Source: Candidatus Methylobacter oryzae (lineage in GTDB: Bacteria; Pseudomonadota; Gammaproteobacteria; Methylococcales; Methylomonadaceae). Taken from it: a DNA stretch of 64,000 nucleotides. The translations under genes were made by a program, and so were the position numbers. The notes beneath the pieces were generated by a model. The model did no database searches. It had not been told where the DNA came from and saw nothing but the letters and a program-made list of their open reading frames with translations. Shown here piece by piece: positions 49,405 to 59,987 of the stretch. Every line of letters begins with the position of its first letter. Position 1 is the stretch's first letter. The DNA is taken from positions 142,423 to 206,422 of the forward strand of contig NZ_RYFG02000009.1 of NCBI RefSeq assembly GCF_003994235.2. The letters run 5' to 3'.

Positions 49405-50430
49405 TCAAACGATTTTCAACACCTTGGCTCCGCGAATTTGGCCGGCTTTCAGTTCAAGCAATGCGTCATTGGCTTGTTCCAACGCAAATAGCTGGACTTC
49501 GGGCTGGAGATTCATTTTTGCGGCCAGGTCTAAAAACTCCTTCACATCGTTGCGGGCGACATTGGCGACGCTCTTTAGCTCTTTTTCCTGCCAAATATGC
49601 ACGGGATAATCCAGGTTCAGCAGACTGCGCTTGTCGCCTTCCTTGCGAATCGCATTAATGACCAGCCTGCCGCCGGCTTCCAAGTTTGCCAGGGCCTCGA
49701 CAACGGGCTGCCAGGCCGGCGTGGTGTCGATGATAGTATCCAGTTTATGAGGCGCCCGTTCGATCGTATCGCCAGTCCATTTTGCGCCGAGTTCTTCGGC
49801 GAACGCTCTTTCTTTGGCGCTACGGGCAAAAACATAAATTTCGGAGTTCGGATATTGGTGTTGCACCATCTTTAACACCAGGTGCGCCGATGCGCCAAAG
49901 CCGGTCAGCCCCAACCGTTGATCGTCTTTGAGGCCCGACAAATGCAGCGAACGGTAGCCGATGGCGCCGGCGCAAAGCAGTGGGGCTGCGTGCAGGTCCG
50001 AGAAAGTTTCCGGGATTGCATAGGCGAAATCTTCGGCGACGGTCATATACTGGGCATAGCCGCCGTTCGCGTCGCGGCCTGTCGCCGCGAAATGCGGACA
50101 CAGATTTTCATGCCCTGCCAGGCAAAATTTACAGGTGCCGCAACTGGAGAAAATCCACGCAACGCCGGCCCTGTCGCCCAATTTAAAAGCGCCGGCCTTG
50201 TTGCCGACCGCTTCGACGCGGCCGACGACTTGGTGGCCGGGAATGATCGGTAAATAGGGCGGCGGCGTGCGTCCTTCTATTTCATCCAATTCGGTATGGC
50301 AGACAGCGCAGGCGGAAACTTTCAACAGGATTTCCCGTTCGCCGGGAATCGGAATCGGCAGGTCCATTAGTTTCAGCGGCATTGGATGTTCTTTCAGGTT
50401 GCAGAGCGTTTTTAATACCATGGCTTTCAT
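49405..50430 (-). CDS. Zinc-dependent alcohol dehydrogenase (AdhA-like)
   Basis: A 341-aa medium-chain dehydrogenase. Catalytic zinc ligands are in SACAVCHTELDE and PGHQVVGRVEAVG, the structural zinc site in SSCGTCKFCLAGHENLC (about 95-112), and the nucleotide-binding fold around LGLTGFGASAHLVLKM (about 175). It oxidises an alcohol or reduces an aldehyde with NAD(P)H; the substrate is not readable from sequence. A single gene; its upstream gap (50431-50690) is shared divergently with pcm. Confidence 0.9.
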   Translation of the reverse strand: MKAMVLKTLCNLKEHPMPLKLMDLPIPIPGEREILLKVSACAVCHTELDEIEGRTPPPYLPIIPGHQVVGRVEAVGNKAGAFKLGDRAGVAWIFSSCGTCKFCLAGHENLCPHFAATGRDANGGYAQYMTVAEDFAYAIPETFSDLHAAPLLCAGAIGYRSLHLSGLKDDQRLGLTGFGASAHLVLKMVQHQYPNSEIYVFARSAKERAFAEELGAKWTGDTIERAPHKLDTIIDTTPAWQPVVEALANLEAGGRLVINAIRKEGDKRSLLNLDYPVHIWQEKELKSVANVARNDVKEFLDLAAKMNLQPEVQLFALEQANDALLELKAGQIRGAKVLKIV

Positions 50431-50690
50431 GATTGTGACTCCATCTATTCAAGAGACTGCCCAACTCTGCCTTTATCATCTTTCTAAATCGTGTTCAGGC
50501 TAATAGCTTGTTCGATTGTGCTATTGCATTTCAGGCAAAGCTATAAGTAATGTAACTAATTGTAACTTCTTGGGCGTCATGTTCGAATTATTGTTCGTGT
50601 TGCTGGAAATAATTATCCATGCCGTGAATTGTTATAGCCCATTCCTACCCATACCGCCGGAACGATAAAAGCATTTCGGGAGTACAATTG

Positions 50691-51383
50691 ATGAGCAATT
50701 TGCAACGCATGCTGGACGATATTGAAATGGAAGTTAACCTGACCCGGCACTTGATTGGCAAGCATGCCCTGGACGGCAGGGTCATGGAGGCTATGAAACA
50801 GGTGCCGAGGCATAAGTTTTTGCCCGAAGGTTTTCGTTCTCTTGCCTACGATAACAGCCCCGCACCGATCGGGTGGGGACAAACTATTTCCCAGCCTTAT
50901 ATTGTCGCGCTGATGACCGATTTATTGAATCCCAAGCCTACCGATACCATCCTTGAAATCGGCACCGGTTCCGGCTATCAGGCGGCTATTCTTTCCAAGC
51001 TGGTTAAACAGGTTTATTCGCTTGAAGTGATCGGCGAGTTGGCCGACAAAGCGCGCCTCAGGCTTAAGAAAATGGGCTATGACAACGTAACGGTTAAGAC
51101 TGGAGACGGTCATTCCGGTTGGCTTGAGCATGCGCCTTACAACGGCATTATTGTTACTGCGGCAACATCTTACGTTCCCGAAGCCTTGCTTGAACAGTTG
51201 GCCATTGGCGCCCGGCTGGTCATACCGGTAGGCCTGGCTTATAGCTACCAGGAATTGACGCTTATAGAAAAGAAAGCCAATGGCGGCATTGAGTCCCGCA
51301 ATATTCTTGACGTCAATTTCGTGCCGCTTGTCGGCAGGCACGGCAACGGAACCAAAGCCTCGGGTGATGTTCATGATAGATAA
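50691..51383 (+). CDS. pcm: Protein-L-isoaspartate O-methyltransferase
   Basis: A repair methyltransferase of 230 aa from ATG 50691 that methylates isoaspartyl residues using SAM. The family motif [18 protein letters not shown] (motif I, about 85-100), the N-terminal [20 protein letters not shown] and the substrate loop [15 protein letters not shown] are present. It overlaps the ahcY start. The pairing makes sense because ahcY removes the SAH product of methyl transfer. Confidence 0.94.
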   Translation: MSNLQRMLDDIEMEVNLTRHLIGKHALDGRVMEAMKQVPRHKFLPEGFRSLAYDNSPAPIGWGQTISQPYIVALMTDLLNPKPTDTILEIGTGSGYQAAILSKLVKQVYSLEVIGELADKARLRLKKMGYDNVTVKTGDGHSGWLEHAPYNGIIVTAATSYVPEALLEQLAIGARLVIPVGLAYSYQELTLIEKKANGGIESRNILDVNFVPLVGRHGNGTKASGDVHDR

Positions 51384-52638
51384 ATCTTTCGACATAAAAG
51401 ACTTATCGTTGGCCGGTCAGGGGCGCGAGCGTGTCGAGTGGGCCTTGACCGAGATGCCGGTGCTGAGCGCTATTCATGACCGCTTTGTTAAAGAGCGGCC
51501 GTTGGCGGGAGCGCGGATCAGCGGCTGTCTGCATATCACGACTGAGACCGCCAATCTGGCGCGCACGCTGAAAGCGGGCGGGGCGGAGGTCGTGTTGTGC
51601 GCCAGCAATCCCCTTAGCACCCAGGACGATGTCACCGCCGTGCTGGTACAGCATTATCATATTCCTACCTTTGCGATTTGCGGCGAAGACGGCAGCGCTT
51701 ACTACCGCCATATCGGTCAAGCGTTGGATCATAAACCACAGCTCACGCTGGATGATGGCGCGGATCTGGTCAGCGAACTGCACAAAAATCGTAGCGCACT
51801 GTTGGCGGAGGTTATAGGCGGGACCGAGGAAACCACGACCGGCGTCATGCGCCTGCGCGCGATGGCCGAAGACCGCGCATTGAGATTCCCGGTGATTGCG
51901 GTCAACGACGCGATGACCAAGCACCTGTTCGATAACCGCTACGGTACCGGCCAAAGCACGCTGGATGGAATTATCCGCTCAACCAATATATTGTTGGCCG
52001 GAAAGACGTTTACCGTTGCAGGCTACGGCTGGTGCGGCCGCGGCATTGCGATGCGGGCTCGTGGACATGGCGCGCAAGTCATTATCACCGAAGTCGATCC
52101 GCAGAGAGCATTGGAAGCGGCCATGGATGGTTATCGCGTGATGCCGATGCTTGAGGCTGCAATAATCTCGGATTTTATTGTTACCGCGACCGGCGACAAG
52201 CATGTGTTGGATAAAACGCATTTTGAAGTGGTCAAAGACCACTGCGTGATCGCCAATGCCGGTCATTTTAACGTTGAAATCAACATTCCGGCGCTGGAGA
52301 AATTATCGGTAAAAAAACATCGTCCGCGCAAAGGCGTTGAAGCTTACCGGCTTAAGAACGGGCGCACCGTTCGGCTGTTGTCCGAAGGCCGGTTGGTTAA
52401 TTTGGCCGCGGCGGAAGGCCATCCGGCAACTGTGATGGATATGAGTTTTGCCAACCAGGCCTTGAGCATTGCTTATTTATGGCAGCATGGCGCCGACCTT
52501 AAAAACGCTGTTTACCCGGTACCCAGCGATATTGACCGGCAAGTCGCCAAGATGAAACTGGCGGCTATGCGCTTGAGTATCGATAAATTAAGCAGGGAGC
52601 AGCAGAATTACCTGTCATCGTGGAAAGAAGGTACATGA
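51367..52638 (+). CDS. ahcY: S-adenosylhomocysteine hydrolase, archaeal/Thermotoga type
   Basis: About 423 aa from ATG 51367 (or two codons later), overlapping pcm by 17 nt. It splits SAH to adenosine and homocysteine. NAD-binding motif [17 protein letters not shown] (about 215-232), [12 protein letters not shown] and [16 protein letters not shown] are diagnostic. It is shorter than the roughly 470-aa enzymes common in proteobacteria and ends [15 protein letters not shown] instead of the usual K-x-x-x-Y-R-Y, the pattern of archaeal and Thermotoga enzymes. Confidence 0.93.
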   Translation: MFMIDKSFDIKDLSLAGQGRERVEWALTEMPVLSAIHDRFVKERPLAGARISGCLHITTETANLARTLKAGGAEVVLCASNPLSTQDDVTAVLVQHYHIPTFAICGEDGSAYYRHIGQALDHKPQLTLDDGADLVSELHKNRSALLAEVIGGTEETTTGVMRLRAMAEDRALRFPVIAVNDAMTKHLFDNRYGTGQSTLDGIIRSTNILLAGKTFTVAGYGWCGRGIAMRARGHGAQVIITEVDPQRALEAAMDGYRVMPMLEAAIISDFIVTATGDKHVLDKTHFEVVKDHCVIANAGHFNVEINIPALEKLSVKKHRPRKGVEAYRLKNGRTVRLLSEGRLVNLAAAEGHPATVMDMSFANQALSIAYLWQHGADLKNAVYPVPSDIDRQVAKMKLAAMRLSIDKLSREQQNYLSSWKEGT

Positions 52639-52675
52639 GTATTAAGTGTTTTGGCAGCCAAAAAGGGGAATCGCA

Positions 52676-53692
52676 ATGACTGAAATTCGTGGGTGGGCTT
52701 CGCGCGGCGCGAAGCAGAAGCTTGAGCCTTTTACCTATAATGCCGGGCCGCTCGGGCCGGAAGAGGTTGAAATCGCGGTCCAATATTGCGGCCTTTGCCA
52801 TTCCGACCTGTCTATCCTCAATAACGAATGGGGATTGTCTCAGTATCCGGTTATTTTGGGACATGAGGCGGTCGGGCGCATCGTTGCCGTTGGCAATTAT
52901 GTTAAAGGCTTGCGGGTCGGGCAAAAAGTCGGGCTTGGATGGACCGCCGGCAGTTGCATGCACTGCCGCGAATGCATGACCGGTAATAATAATCTCTGTG
53001 CGGAAGCCGTGCCGACGATAGTCGGCCATCAAGGCGGTTTTGCGGACAGGGTTAGAGCGCATTGGGCTTGGGCAATCCCTCTGCCTGAGGCGCTCGATAT
53101 TAGCAGCGCAGGCCCGCTTTTGTGCGGCGGCGTTACCGTATTCTCGCCACTGTTGACGTTCGGCGTCAAACCCGCCGACCGCGTCGGCATCGTCGGTATC
53201 GGCGGCCTGGGTCATATGGGGCTCAAATTTGCCAAGGCTTGGGGTTGTGAAGTGACGGCTTTCACCTCTAACCCGTCCAAGGCCGACGAAGCCAGAGGAT
53301 TCGGCGCTGATCATGTCGTATCGAGCCATGACGGCGCGGCCATGCAGCAAATCGCAAATTCGCTGGATATATTGATCGTCACGGTCAATAGGCCATTGGA
53401 TTGGGCTGCGATGTTGAAGACGTTAAAACCCAATGGGCGTCTGCATGTCGTAGGTGCAGTGCTTGAGCCGATGCAGATTTCTGTTTTTGACCTGATGTTC
53501 GGGCAAAAGAGCGTATCGGCATCGCCGACCGGGAGTCCTTCGGCAATTGCAACGATGCTTGAGTTTGCAGCGCGGCATCATATTGCACCTCAAGTCGAAC
53601 ATTTCCCGATGAGCAAAGTAAACGATGCGCTTGAGCATTTGGCTGCGGGTAAAGCGCGTTATCGCATCGTGTTGGACACGGATTTTGTTTAA
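52676..53692 (+). CDS. NADP-type zinc alcohol dehydrogenase (CAD-like)
   Basis: A 338-aa medium-chain dehydrogenase from ATG 52676 (SD ggggaa). Catalytic zinc motif YCGLCHSDLSI, PVILGHEAVGRIV; structural zinc ligands in SCMHCRECMTGNNNLC; cofactor fold VGIVGIGGLGHMGLKFAKAWG (about 170-190). It resembles the cinnamyl-alcohol-dehydrogenase-like aldehyde reductases. It follows ahcY by 37 nt, so may share its transcript. It is distinct in sequence from the dehydrogenase at 49.4 kb. Confidence 0.9.
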   Translation: MTEIRGWASRGAKQKLEPFTYNAGPLGPEEVEIAVQYCGLCHSDLSILNNEWGLSQYPVILGHEAVGRIVAVGNYVKGLRVGQKVGLGWTAGSCMHCRECMTGNNNLCAEAVPTIVGHQGGFADRVRAHWAWAIPLPEALDISSAGPLLCGGVTVFSPLLTFGVKPADRVGIVGIGGLGHMGLKFAKAWGCEVTAFTSNPSKADEARGFGADHVVSSHDGAAMQQIANSLDILIVTVNRPLDWAAMLKTLKPNGRLHVVGAVLEPMQISVFDLMFGQKSVSASPTGSPSAIATMLEFAARHHIAPQVEHFPMSKVNDALEHLAAGKARYRIVLDTDFV

Positions 53693-53800
53693 TCCAAGCG
53701 ACTGGATTAAAGTTATTACAGATCAGGCAATTCATTTTGCGCTGATTCTATTGGGCATAGGTTGAGTAGTTACAATTTTTTACTGATCCGGAGAGCGGCC

Positions 53801-54430
53801 ATGGCTGAAGTAGACCAACAACAAGACGTTACAGATGCAGTCCGGGAAGCGGTTGAATCGGGAGACGATGTTCATCGGCGGGTTAAGGAGATAACCCTAA
53901 AAGCGCTGACAAAAGGCGAACTGGATATGAAAAACATCAAAAATGTGGCTGAAGCGGTCGCCAGAGGGATTGATGAGGGCATATCGGGCCAGGATGAGCA
54001 TGCCAAAGGCAATTTTACCCGTGCGGTCACGGCATTGGACGATGCGTTGGCGATTGCGACGGAAGCATCGACGTTGGCTATTCAAGAGGCGGCTGTCAAA
54101 GTGAGCGAGCAACATGACTTTATGGATGCGATTAAAGACATACAGGGCATGGAACGATTGTTTATCGATACATTGGAGAAAGTCGCCAAAGGCAGCACTC
54201 AGGTCACTGCCGACATTGTTAACGATTTTATCGATCATGCTCATAAAAGCGGAACGGCTGTCGGCAAACAAACGGTAAGCGCCTTGAAAGCGCTTGGCAA
54301 CCTGTCGGCTATAAGCCCCGGCGCGATCATTTCCGGTACGGTGACTTCTGCTTCAACGTTAGCAAACATAGCCAGCGGTATTTTGTCAGGTATCGCCGAA
54401 AGCCTGCAACCATCCGATTCTAAAAAATAA
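53801..54430 (+). CDS. Helical protein of unknown function (DUF6781/phasin-like)
   Basis: A 209-aa product from ATG 53801. There is no signal peptide. The sequence is almost entirely amphipathic helix with Ala, Asp, Glu and Lys (for example AEVDQQQDVTDAVREAVESG), ending in a Gly/Ser/Ala-rich stretch (LSAISPGAIISGTVTSASTL). The pattern recalls phasin-like or granule-associated proteins, but I do not recognise a catalytic domain. It is placed 14 nt before ubiB, probably in one operon. Confidence 0.7.
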   Translation: MAEVDQQQDVTDAVREAVESGDDVHRRVKEITLKALTKGELDMKNIKNVAEAVARGIDEGISGQDEHAKGNFTRAVTALDDALAIATEASTLAIQEAAVKVSEQHDFMDAIKDIQGMERLFIDTLEKVAKGSTQVTADIVNDFIDHAHKSGTAVGKQTVSALKALGNLSAISPGAIISGTVTSASTLANIASGILSGIAESLQPSDSKK

Positions 54431-54444
54431 AATTTAGCAAATAC

Positions 54445-56121
54445 ATGTTATGGGAAATGCTAAGCGCAACCAGGGATATGGGCAGGGTTCAAGAAATTGC
54501 AACCGTTCTGATACGTTATGGTTTCGGCAGCTTTGTTCGCGGTCTGGGCGTCGGCAAGGCCTTGGAGAGGGCGGGCAGGGTGCTGCATTGGCAGAATGCG
54601 GAAAACTATTCCAGCCTTGATACGCCGCAACGGCTGCGCCGCGTACTGGAAGAGCTGGGGCCTACATTCATCAAGTTGGGGCAAATCCTTGCAACACGCG
54701 TTGATTTATTCTCTCCCGCTTATATTGCCGAATTTGAAAAACTCCAGGATCAGGTTCCTCCGATGCCTTTTGAGGAACTGCTACCCCAGCTTGAAGAAGA
54801 TCTTGGCGGCAGCATCGGTGAATTTTTTGCAGAGGTTGATGTACAACCGCTTGCGGCAGCCTCAATTGCCCAGGTCCATAAAGCCGTGCTGAAAGACGGA
54901 TCGCCGGTTGTTTTAAAAATCCGCAGGCCCGGCCTGTCTAAAATTATCGATGCCGATTTACGGCTTTTAACCCGCATTGTCGAGATTGCGCAATCCGAAT
55001 CGACGGAGATTCGCCGGTTTCATCCGAAAGAAGTCCTGCGCCAGTTTAACCAATCGTTGAACCGGGAACTTGATCTCGCCGCCGAATGCAGGAATGCGGA
55101 ACGGGTAGCCGCCAATTTGGTCGATGATCCTAACATCAAGATTCCCAAGGTCTATTGGCAATGGACCAGCGAAAGGCTCAATGTCCAGGAATATATTGAC
55201 GGTATCCAGGGCAGAGATATTAATACGCTGGATAAAGCCGGACTTGATAGAAAGCTGCTGGCCGATCGAGGTACCAATGCAGTCATGAAGATGATTATGG
55301 AAGACGGCTTTTTTCATGCCGACCCGCATGCCGGCAATGTATTTTATTTGTCGGATAATAAATTGGCCTTTATCGATTTCGGCATGATCGGCCGGCTGAC
55401 CGAAGACCGCCGGGACCAGGTTATCAGCTTGCTGTACGGCATGACCAATCATCTACCGCTTCAAGTTGCCGAGATACTTGAAGACTGGTCGGACAATATT
55501 TATACCGACGAGCAGGTGTTGATTATCGATATTGAAGCTTTCGTCGACCAATACAGCTCGTTGTCGTTAAAAGACTTAAGTCTGACTAACATGATGAGCG
55601 ATTTAATGGCGATATTAAGGGATCATAAATTGATCTTGCCTGCCGATCTGGCTTTGTTAATCAAAGCTTATATCACGATGGACGGCCTGGGCAGGCACCT
55701 TAATCCTGAATTCAATACCTTGGTTTTTACCGCTCCGTATGTTCGAAGAATCATGATGGAACGCTACAGGCCGGAAGCTATTGTTAAACGGGGCAGGCGT
55801 AACCTGATCAACGTTATCGATCTGTTATCGAGCCTGCCCAGGGACTTGCGTAAACTGCTGCGCGCATCGAGAAAAGGCGCTTTTCAGATTGATATTAACG
55901 TCAAGCGTCTTGGCCAGTATGTTAATCATATCGATATTGCGATTAGCCGGTTAACGATGGGTATCGTTACAGCCGCGTTGATTATCGGTTCATCGATTAT
56001 TATGACCGTGGAAGGCGGGCCGAAATTATTCGGCCTGCCTGCGTTCGGGTTTCTGGGATATTCTTTTGCTACCGCATGCGGAATCTGGTTAATGGCTTCC
56101 ATTTGGAAAAGTGGGCGATGA
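54445..56121 (+). CDS. ubiB: UbiB/AarF family (ABC1) atypical kinase
   Basis: A 558-aa protein required for ubiquinone biosynthesis in its best-known members. Family motifs: K-x-G-Q in GPTFIKLGQILATRVD (about 75), the Ala-rich nucleotide loop PLAAASIAQVHKA (about 138), HADPHAGNVFYL (about 292) and the D-F-G in AFIDFGMIGRL (about 312). Two C-terminal membrane helices (about 500-555) are expected. No ubiE or ubiJ is adjacent, so it could be a UbiB paralogue with another role. Confidence 0.88.
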   Translation: MLWEMLSATRDMGRVQEIATVLIRYGFGSFVRGLGVGKALERAGRVLHWQNAENYSSLDTPQRLRRVLEELGPTFIKLGQILATRVDLFSPAYIAEFEKLQDQVPPMPFEELLPQLEEDLGGSIGEFFAEVDVQPLAAASIAQVHKAVLKDGSPVVLKIRRPGLSKIIDADLRLLTRIVEIAQSESTEIRRFHPKEVLRQFNQSLNRELDLAAECRNAERVAANLVDDPNIKIPKVYWQWTSERLNVQEYIDGIQGRDINTLDKAGLDRKLLADRGTNAVMKMIMEDGFFHADPHAGNVFYLSDNKLAFIDFGMIGRLTEDRRDQVISLLYGMTNHLPLQVAEILEDWSDNIYTDEQVLIIDIEAFVDQYSSLSLKDLSLTNMMSDLMAILRDHKLILPADLALLIKAYITMDGLGRHLNPEFNTLVFTAPYVRRIMMERYRPEAIVKRGRRNLINVIDLLSSLPRDLRKLLRASRKGAFQIDINVKRLGQYVNHIDIAISRLTMGIVTAALIIGSSIIMTVEGGPKLFGLPAFGFLGYSFATACGIWLMASIWKSGR

Positions 56122-56241
56122 CCCGTTCAATATCCTTGCAATTGTCCGGTTTTGACAAGCGCTTATAATCAGTCGCCTATCTGTTTAAAGTAAAACGGAG
56201 CCAAGTCTAAGACAGAGGCTGTTCAGTTCAGGCACGTTTTT

Positions 56242-56571
56242 TTAATGGCCTCGACCTAAGCTTTTAACTTCTTTTAATACTCCATTTTCGAATCGAAGAT
56301 ATTGTTGTAAGCGTAAAGAACCGAGGTTGTATACCCATTCTTCTACCTGAACCTCTTCATATTCTTGTATATCGATGGTTCTGTACGGGAAACGCGTTGT
56401 CTTGCCTATTATTTCAGTATGCGTTTCAATTGAGTCCGGTTGGCCGCAACGATCCAGTACATCTTGTTTGCGATCGCCCATACCGACTAAGTCATGTCCG
56501 CATCTCATCGCGAATGCAGTATTGAAGCAGCATAAGCTTAAAACTAAGATCCACGCGGCGCTATTTTTCAT
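56242..56571 (-). CDS. DUF2845 exported protein
   Basis: A 109-aa protein with a signal peptide (about 1-22, AAWILVLSLCCFNTAFA) and the DUF2845 pattern (MRCGHDLVGMGDRKQDVLDR, CGQPDS, VEEWVYNLGSLRLQQYLRFE). Two cysteines in the mature part could form a disulfide. The function is unknown. It is convergent with ubiB. Confidence 0.85.
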   Translation of the reverse strand: MKNSAAWILVLSLCCFNTAFAMRCGHDLVGMGDRKQDVLDRCGQPDSIETHTEIIGKTTRFPYRTIDIQEYEEVQVEEWVYNLGSLRLQQYLRFENGVLKEVKSLGRGH

Positions 56572-56692
56572 TGCATATACCTTAAAGTAAATGATTTTAA
56601 GTGGTTAACTGCCGAAATGGCATTTAGTGATAGAACGGTTATGAATAAACCGGAAAACTATTTTATATGAAACGGTGAGGCTGGATATAAAA

Positions 56693-56724
56693 AACCCCGC
56701 GAAGCCGGATAACTTGCGGGGTCT
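56693..56724 (-). terminator. Rho-independent terminator of glnA
   Basis: Read on the minus strand: gaccccgc, loop, gcggggtttttt. The stem ccccgc (56695-56700) pairs with gcgggg (56716-56721), followed by a U-run on the minus-strand transcript. It lies about 40 nt after the glnA stop. Confidence 0.88.
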
Positions 56725-56761
56725 TGGGTAACTCTGAGCCTGCTTGAAACAGGCTTAACCG

Positions 56762-58171
56762 TTACAAGCTGTAGTACATGTCGTACTCGGCTGGGTGAGT
56801 GCTCATACGAATACGAGTTACTTCTTCCATTTTCAATGCAATAAAACCGTCAATCGCATCGTCAGTGAAAACACCGCCGCGTGTCAGGAACTCGCGGTCA
56901 GCGTCCAGAGCTTCCAGAGCTTGGTCGAATGAGTGGCAGACTTGTGGAATGTTTTTCGCTTCTTCAGCCGGTAAATCATACAAGTCTTTATCCATAGCAT
57001 CGCCAGGATGGATTTTGTTTTGAATACCATCCAAACCAGCCATCATCATTGCTGAGAAAGCTAAGTATGGGTTAGCGGTTGAGTCAGGGAAACGAACTTC
57101 GATACGACGGCCTTTTGGATTGTTAACAAAAGGAATACGGATGGAAGCTGAACGGTTACGTGCTGAGTAAGCCAGCATAACAGGCGCTTCAAAACCAGGA
57201 ACCAGACGTTTGTAGCTGTTGGTTGATGAGTTGGTGAAAGCGTTCAATGCTTTAGCGTGCTTAATGATGCCGCCGATGTAGAACAGAGCAGTTTCGGATA
57301 AACCGCCGTACAAATCGCCAGTGAACAGGTTAACGCCGTCTTTAGACAGAGATTGGTGTACGTGCATGCCGCTACCGTTGTCGCCAACCAGTGGTTTAGG
57401 CATGAAAGTCGCTGTTTTGCCGTATGCGTGTGCGATGTTGGCAACAACGTATTTCAGTTCCAGAACTTCGTCTGCTTTTTTAACCAGGGTATTGAATTTC
57501 ACGCCGATTTCGCACTGACCAGCAGTTGCTACTTCGTGGTGGTGAACTTCAGTAGTCATGCCCATTTCTTCCAGTGTCAAGCACATTGCTGAACGCATGT
57601 CTTGGAAAGAATCAACTGGAGGTACTGGGAAATAGCCGCCTTTAACGCTTGGACGGTGACCGGTGTTACCGTCTGGGTAAACTTTTTCTGAGTTCCAGCC
57701 GGCTTCTTCTGAGTCGACTTTATAGAAAGAGCCGCTCATATCGGTGCCCCAACGAACGTCGTCAAAAATGAAGAATTCGTTTTCAGGACCGAAGAATGCT
57801 GTGTCCGCAATACCGGTTGATTTTAGATAAGCTTCTGCGCGTTTGGCGATAGAGCGTGGGTCGCGTTCGTAACCTTGCATGTTCTTTGGTTCGATGATGT
57901 CGCAACGCAAGATCAGTGTGTTGTCATCAAAGAACGGATCCATAACCGCAGTGGATGGATCAGGCATCAAAATCATGTCTGATTCATTGATATGTTTCCA
58001 GCCTGCAACTGAAGAACCGTCAAACATGTTGCCTTCTTCAAAGGTATCTTCATCGATAGTATGAGCAGGGAATGTTACATGCTGCTCTTTGCCGCGTGTG
58101 TCACAAAAACGAAAATCGACGAATTTTACGTCGTTTTCTTTGATCATTTTAAGTACTTTTGCTGCAGACAT
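56762..58171 (-). CDS. glnA: Glutamine synthetase type I
   Basis: Condenses ammonia and glutamate to glutamine; 469 aa. Signatures: N-terminal [17 protein letters not shown], the ATP-binding [17 protein letters not shown] and the adenylylation-site Tyr in [13 protein letters not shown] (about 398), so activity is probably controlled by GlnE adenylylation. A strong SD (cgaggaga) precedes ATG 58171. It is divergent from the porin-glnK-amtB block, making a nitrogen assimilation region. Confidence 0.97.
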   Translation of the reverse strand: MSAAKVLKMIKENDVKFVDFRFCDTRGKEQHVTFPAHTIDEDTFEEGNMFDGSSVAGWKHINESDMILMPDPSTAVMDPFFDDNTLILRCDIIEPKNMQGYERDPRSIAKRAEAYLKSTGIADTAFFGPENEFFIFDDVRWGTDMSGSFYKVDSEEAGWNSEKVYPDGNTGHRPSVKGGYFPVPPVDSFQDMRSAMCLTLEEMGMTTEVHHHEVATAGQCEIGVKFNTLVKKADEVLELKYVVANIAHAYGKTATFMPKPLVGDNGSGMHVHQSLSKDGVNLFTGDLYGGLSETALFYIGGIIKHAKALNAFTNSSTNSYKRLVPGFEAPVMLAYSARNRSASIRIPFVNNPKGRRIEVRFPDSTANPYLAFSAMMMAGLDGIQNKIHPGDAMDKDLYDLPAEEAKNIPQVCHSFDQALEALDADREFLTRGGVFTDDAIDGFIALKMEEVTRIRMSTHPAEYDMYYSL

Positions 58172-58312
58172 TTATTTCGTCTCCTCGGAGGTTGTATAGA
58201 ATATTTTTTTATGCCAAACAGTATAACGATACCATTTTTTTTGATGAATTAGCCACTAAAAAAACAAGACGGAATAAATGACGACTCAAGGGAAAAGGAT
58301 AAATCGGACAAT

Positions 58313-58328
58313 GCCCAATTATGGTGCC
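58313..58328 (-). promoter_or_regulatory. Possible sigma-54-like element upstream of glnA
   Basis: Read on the minus strand: ggcaccataattgggc, which resembles the sigma-54 form GGCAC-N5-TTGC but has TTGG at the -12 box. Position about 140 nt before the glnA start and the presence of a perfect sigma-54 site on the divergent side make it worth noting, but the match is imperfect. Confidence 0.35.
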
Positions 58329-58512
58329 TTAATAATCGATATTGCCCAATGTCTGTGCGGATTATTTTTACTCGCTGATAAAAAACCTAAGGATATAAAG
58401 GGAATTGGCAGGGCTTGTTTTTGTTGAGAGCGTTTTATAATGCTGAAAAATAAAGAAATAAACCTGCTGTGTTTGAGTCTTATGGCCTAAATGTTTACCG
58501 TGAAAATATAGT

Positions 58513-58528
58513 TGGCACTTTATTTGCT
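58513..58528 (+). promoter_or_regulatory. Sigma-54 promoter of the porin-glnK-amtB block
   Basis: tggcactttatttgct matches the sigma-54 consensus TGGCAC-N5-TTGCW exactly, 58 nt before the porin ATG. This implies activation by NtrC or a similar enhancer-binding protein under nitrogen limitation. No clear NtrC site (gcac-n7-gtgc type) was found by eye upstream. Confidence 0.85.
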
Positions 58529-58585
58529 TTTGACTGTTTAGAGGGCATTTTGCTTTAAGTTTAATCAATTCTTAAGGATTTAATT

Positions 58586-59959
58586 ATGAAGAACCATCTA
58601 AACAATAATCGTTTTAAGCTAAAGCCACTGGTTTTAGGAATGGCGTTGATTTCTGTTTTTGGTGCTGTGCAGGCAAAGAGCTTGACTGAGGCTACGACCT
58701 TACTTGAAACGGTAGGAGATCCTAACGAAAGCCAATTCATGAAAAATCTTGGATTAAAAGTTGGCGGTTGGGCTAATGCCGGTATTACTTATAACGCAGC
58801 AAGCCCGGATAATAACTTTAATGGTCCGGTAACTTTCGGTGATCGTTCCGGCGAATTTCAGTTAAATCAATTAAATCTATTCGTACAACGTGCAGTCGCA
58901 ACGGAAGGCGATGCGTGGGATTTCGGCGGACGTTTTGACGTAATGTTCGGTACGGATGCTATTTTTACTCAAGCCTATGGTGTTCCTGCATTTGACGTAA
59001 ATACCGGTCTACCGTTGAACCGGAATCATTGGGATCTCAATATGCTCGGCAGCAACGATAATCGTTTCTACGATATTGCATTGCCTCAAGCATATGCCGA
59101 AGCTTATGTCCCTATCGGCAATGGTTTGAATATCAAGGCCGGTCACTTTTATACGCCGATCGGTTACGAGACGGTTCCTGCTCCTGATAATTTTTTCTAT
59201 ACCCATGCTTATACCATGCAATATGGCGAACCGTTTACTCATACAGGGGTGATGGGAAATTATACGGTGGATCAAAATTGGTCGGTTATGGGCGGTGTGA
59301 CCACAGGCAGCGCCACTGGCGGTTGGGACGGTGGTTGGGATAAACAGTTGGGCAATTGGGCCGGTTTGGCAGGTGCTACCTGGACAAGCAATGATAAGAA
59401 TACTTCAGCCAATGTCAGCGGTACATACGGCGGTACATCCGAGCACAGCAGCCAGTCTTGGGGACTTTATAGCTTGGTGCTGAAACACAATATCACCGAT
59501 AAAACCCATCTGGTTTTGCAGCATGATCATGGTTATGCCAATGGTGTGTTGACATCCGTTCCAAATGTCGATGCCGAATGGTATGGCGTCAATTCGCATT
59601 TGACTTACGATATTAAAGACAACCTGACAGCGGGTGTTAGGGCGGAATGGTTTCGCGATCAAAACGGTTTCAGGGTTTGTTCGCCGGGCCGTGTAGGTGC
59701 CGCAACCAATGGCGCGGGTAGTAGTTTTGCTGCCGCCGGTAACTTTACTTCGACTTGTAATGCCGGCAATGGCGCCAGTTATTACGGAATTACTGTGGGT
59801 GTGAACTGGAAACCACTGAAATGGCTGAATATTCGCCCGAATGTGCGCTATGACTGGGTGGATGGAACGAATGCCGCAACCGGCGGTCAATATCGTCCAT
59901 TCGGTAATAACAAGCAGGATCAATTTTTGTTCTCTACTGATTTTGGCATCAACTTTTAA
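58586..59959 (+). CDS. Outer membrane beta-barrel porin (BBP2-like)
   Basis: A 457-aa protein with a signal peptide (about 12-31, LVLGMALISVFGAVQA). The mature chain is a beta-barrel with alternating hydrophobic strands, Gly/Asn/Asp-rich turns and the C-terminal aromatic FSTDFGINF, as in porins of the BBP2 type. Because a perfect sigma-54 promoter precedes it and glnK-amtB follow, it likely lets a nitrogen compound (such as urea or ammonium) cross the outer membrane. Substrate is inferred from context only. Confidence 0.85.
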   Translation: MKNHLNNNRFKLKPLVLGMALISVFGAVQAKSLTEATTLLETVGDPNESQFMKNLGLKVGGWANAGITYNAASPDNNFNGPVTFGDRSGEFQLNQLNLFVQRAVATEGDAWDFGGRFDVMFGTDAIFTQAYGVPAFDVNTGLPLNRNHWDLNMLGSNDNRFYDIALPQAYAEAYVPIGNGLNIKAGHFYTPIGYETVPAPDNFFYTHAYTMQYGEPFTHTGVMGNYTVDQNWSVMGGVTTGSATGGWDGGWDKQLGNWAGLAGATWTSNDKNTSANVSGTYGGTSEHSSQSWGLYSLVLKHNITDKTHLVLQHDHGYANGVLTSVPNVDAEWYGVNSHLTYDIKDNLTAGVRAEWFRDQNGFRVCSPGRVGAATNGAGSSFAAAGNFTSTCNAGNGASYYGITVGVNWKPLKWLNIRPNVRYDWVDGTNAATGGQYRPFGNNKQDQFLFSTDFGINF

Positions 59960-59987
59960 TCTAGCTTAATGAAAGGAGCAAAAATAG

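Noticed and set aside
56151..56172. TTGACA and TATAAT-like boxes downstream of ubiB as a promoter
   Set aside because: The two boxes are only a few bases apart instead of about 17, and no + strand gene or clear small RNA follows.
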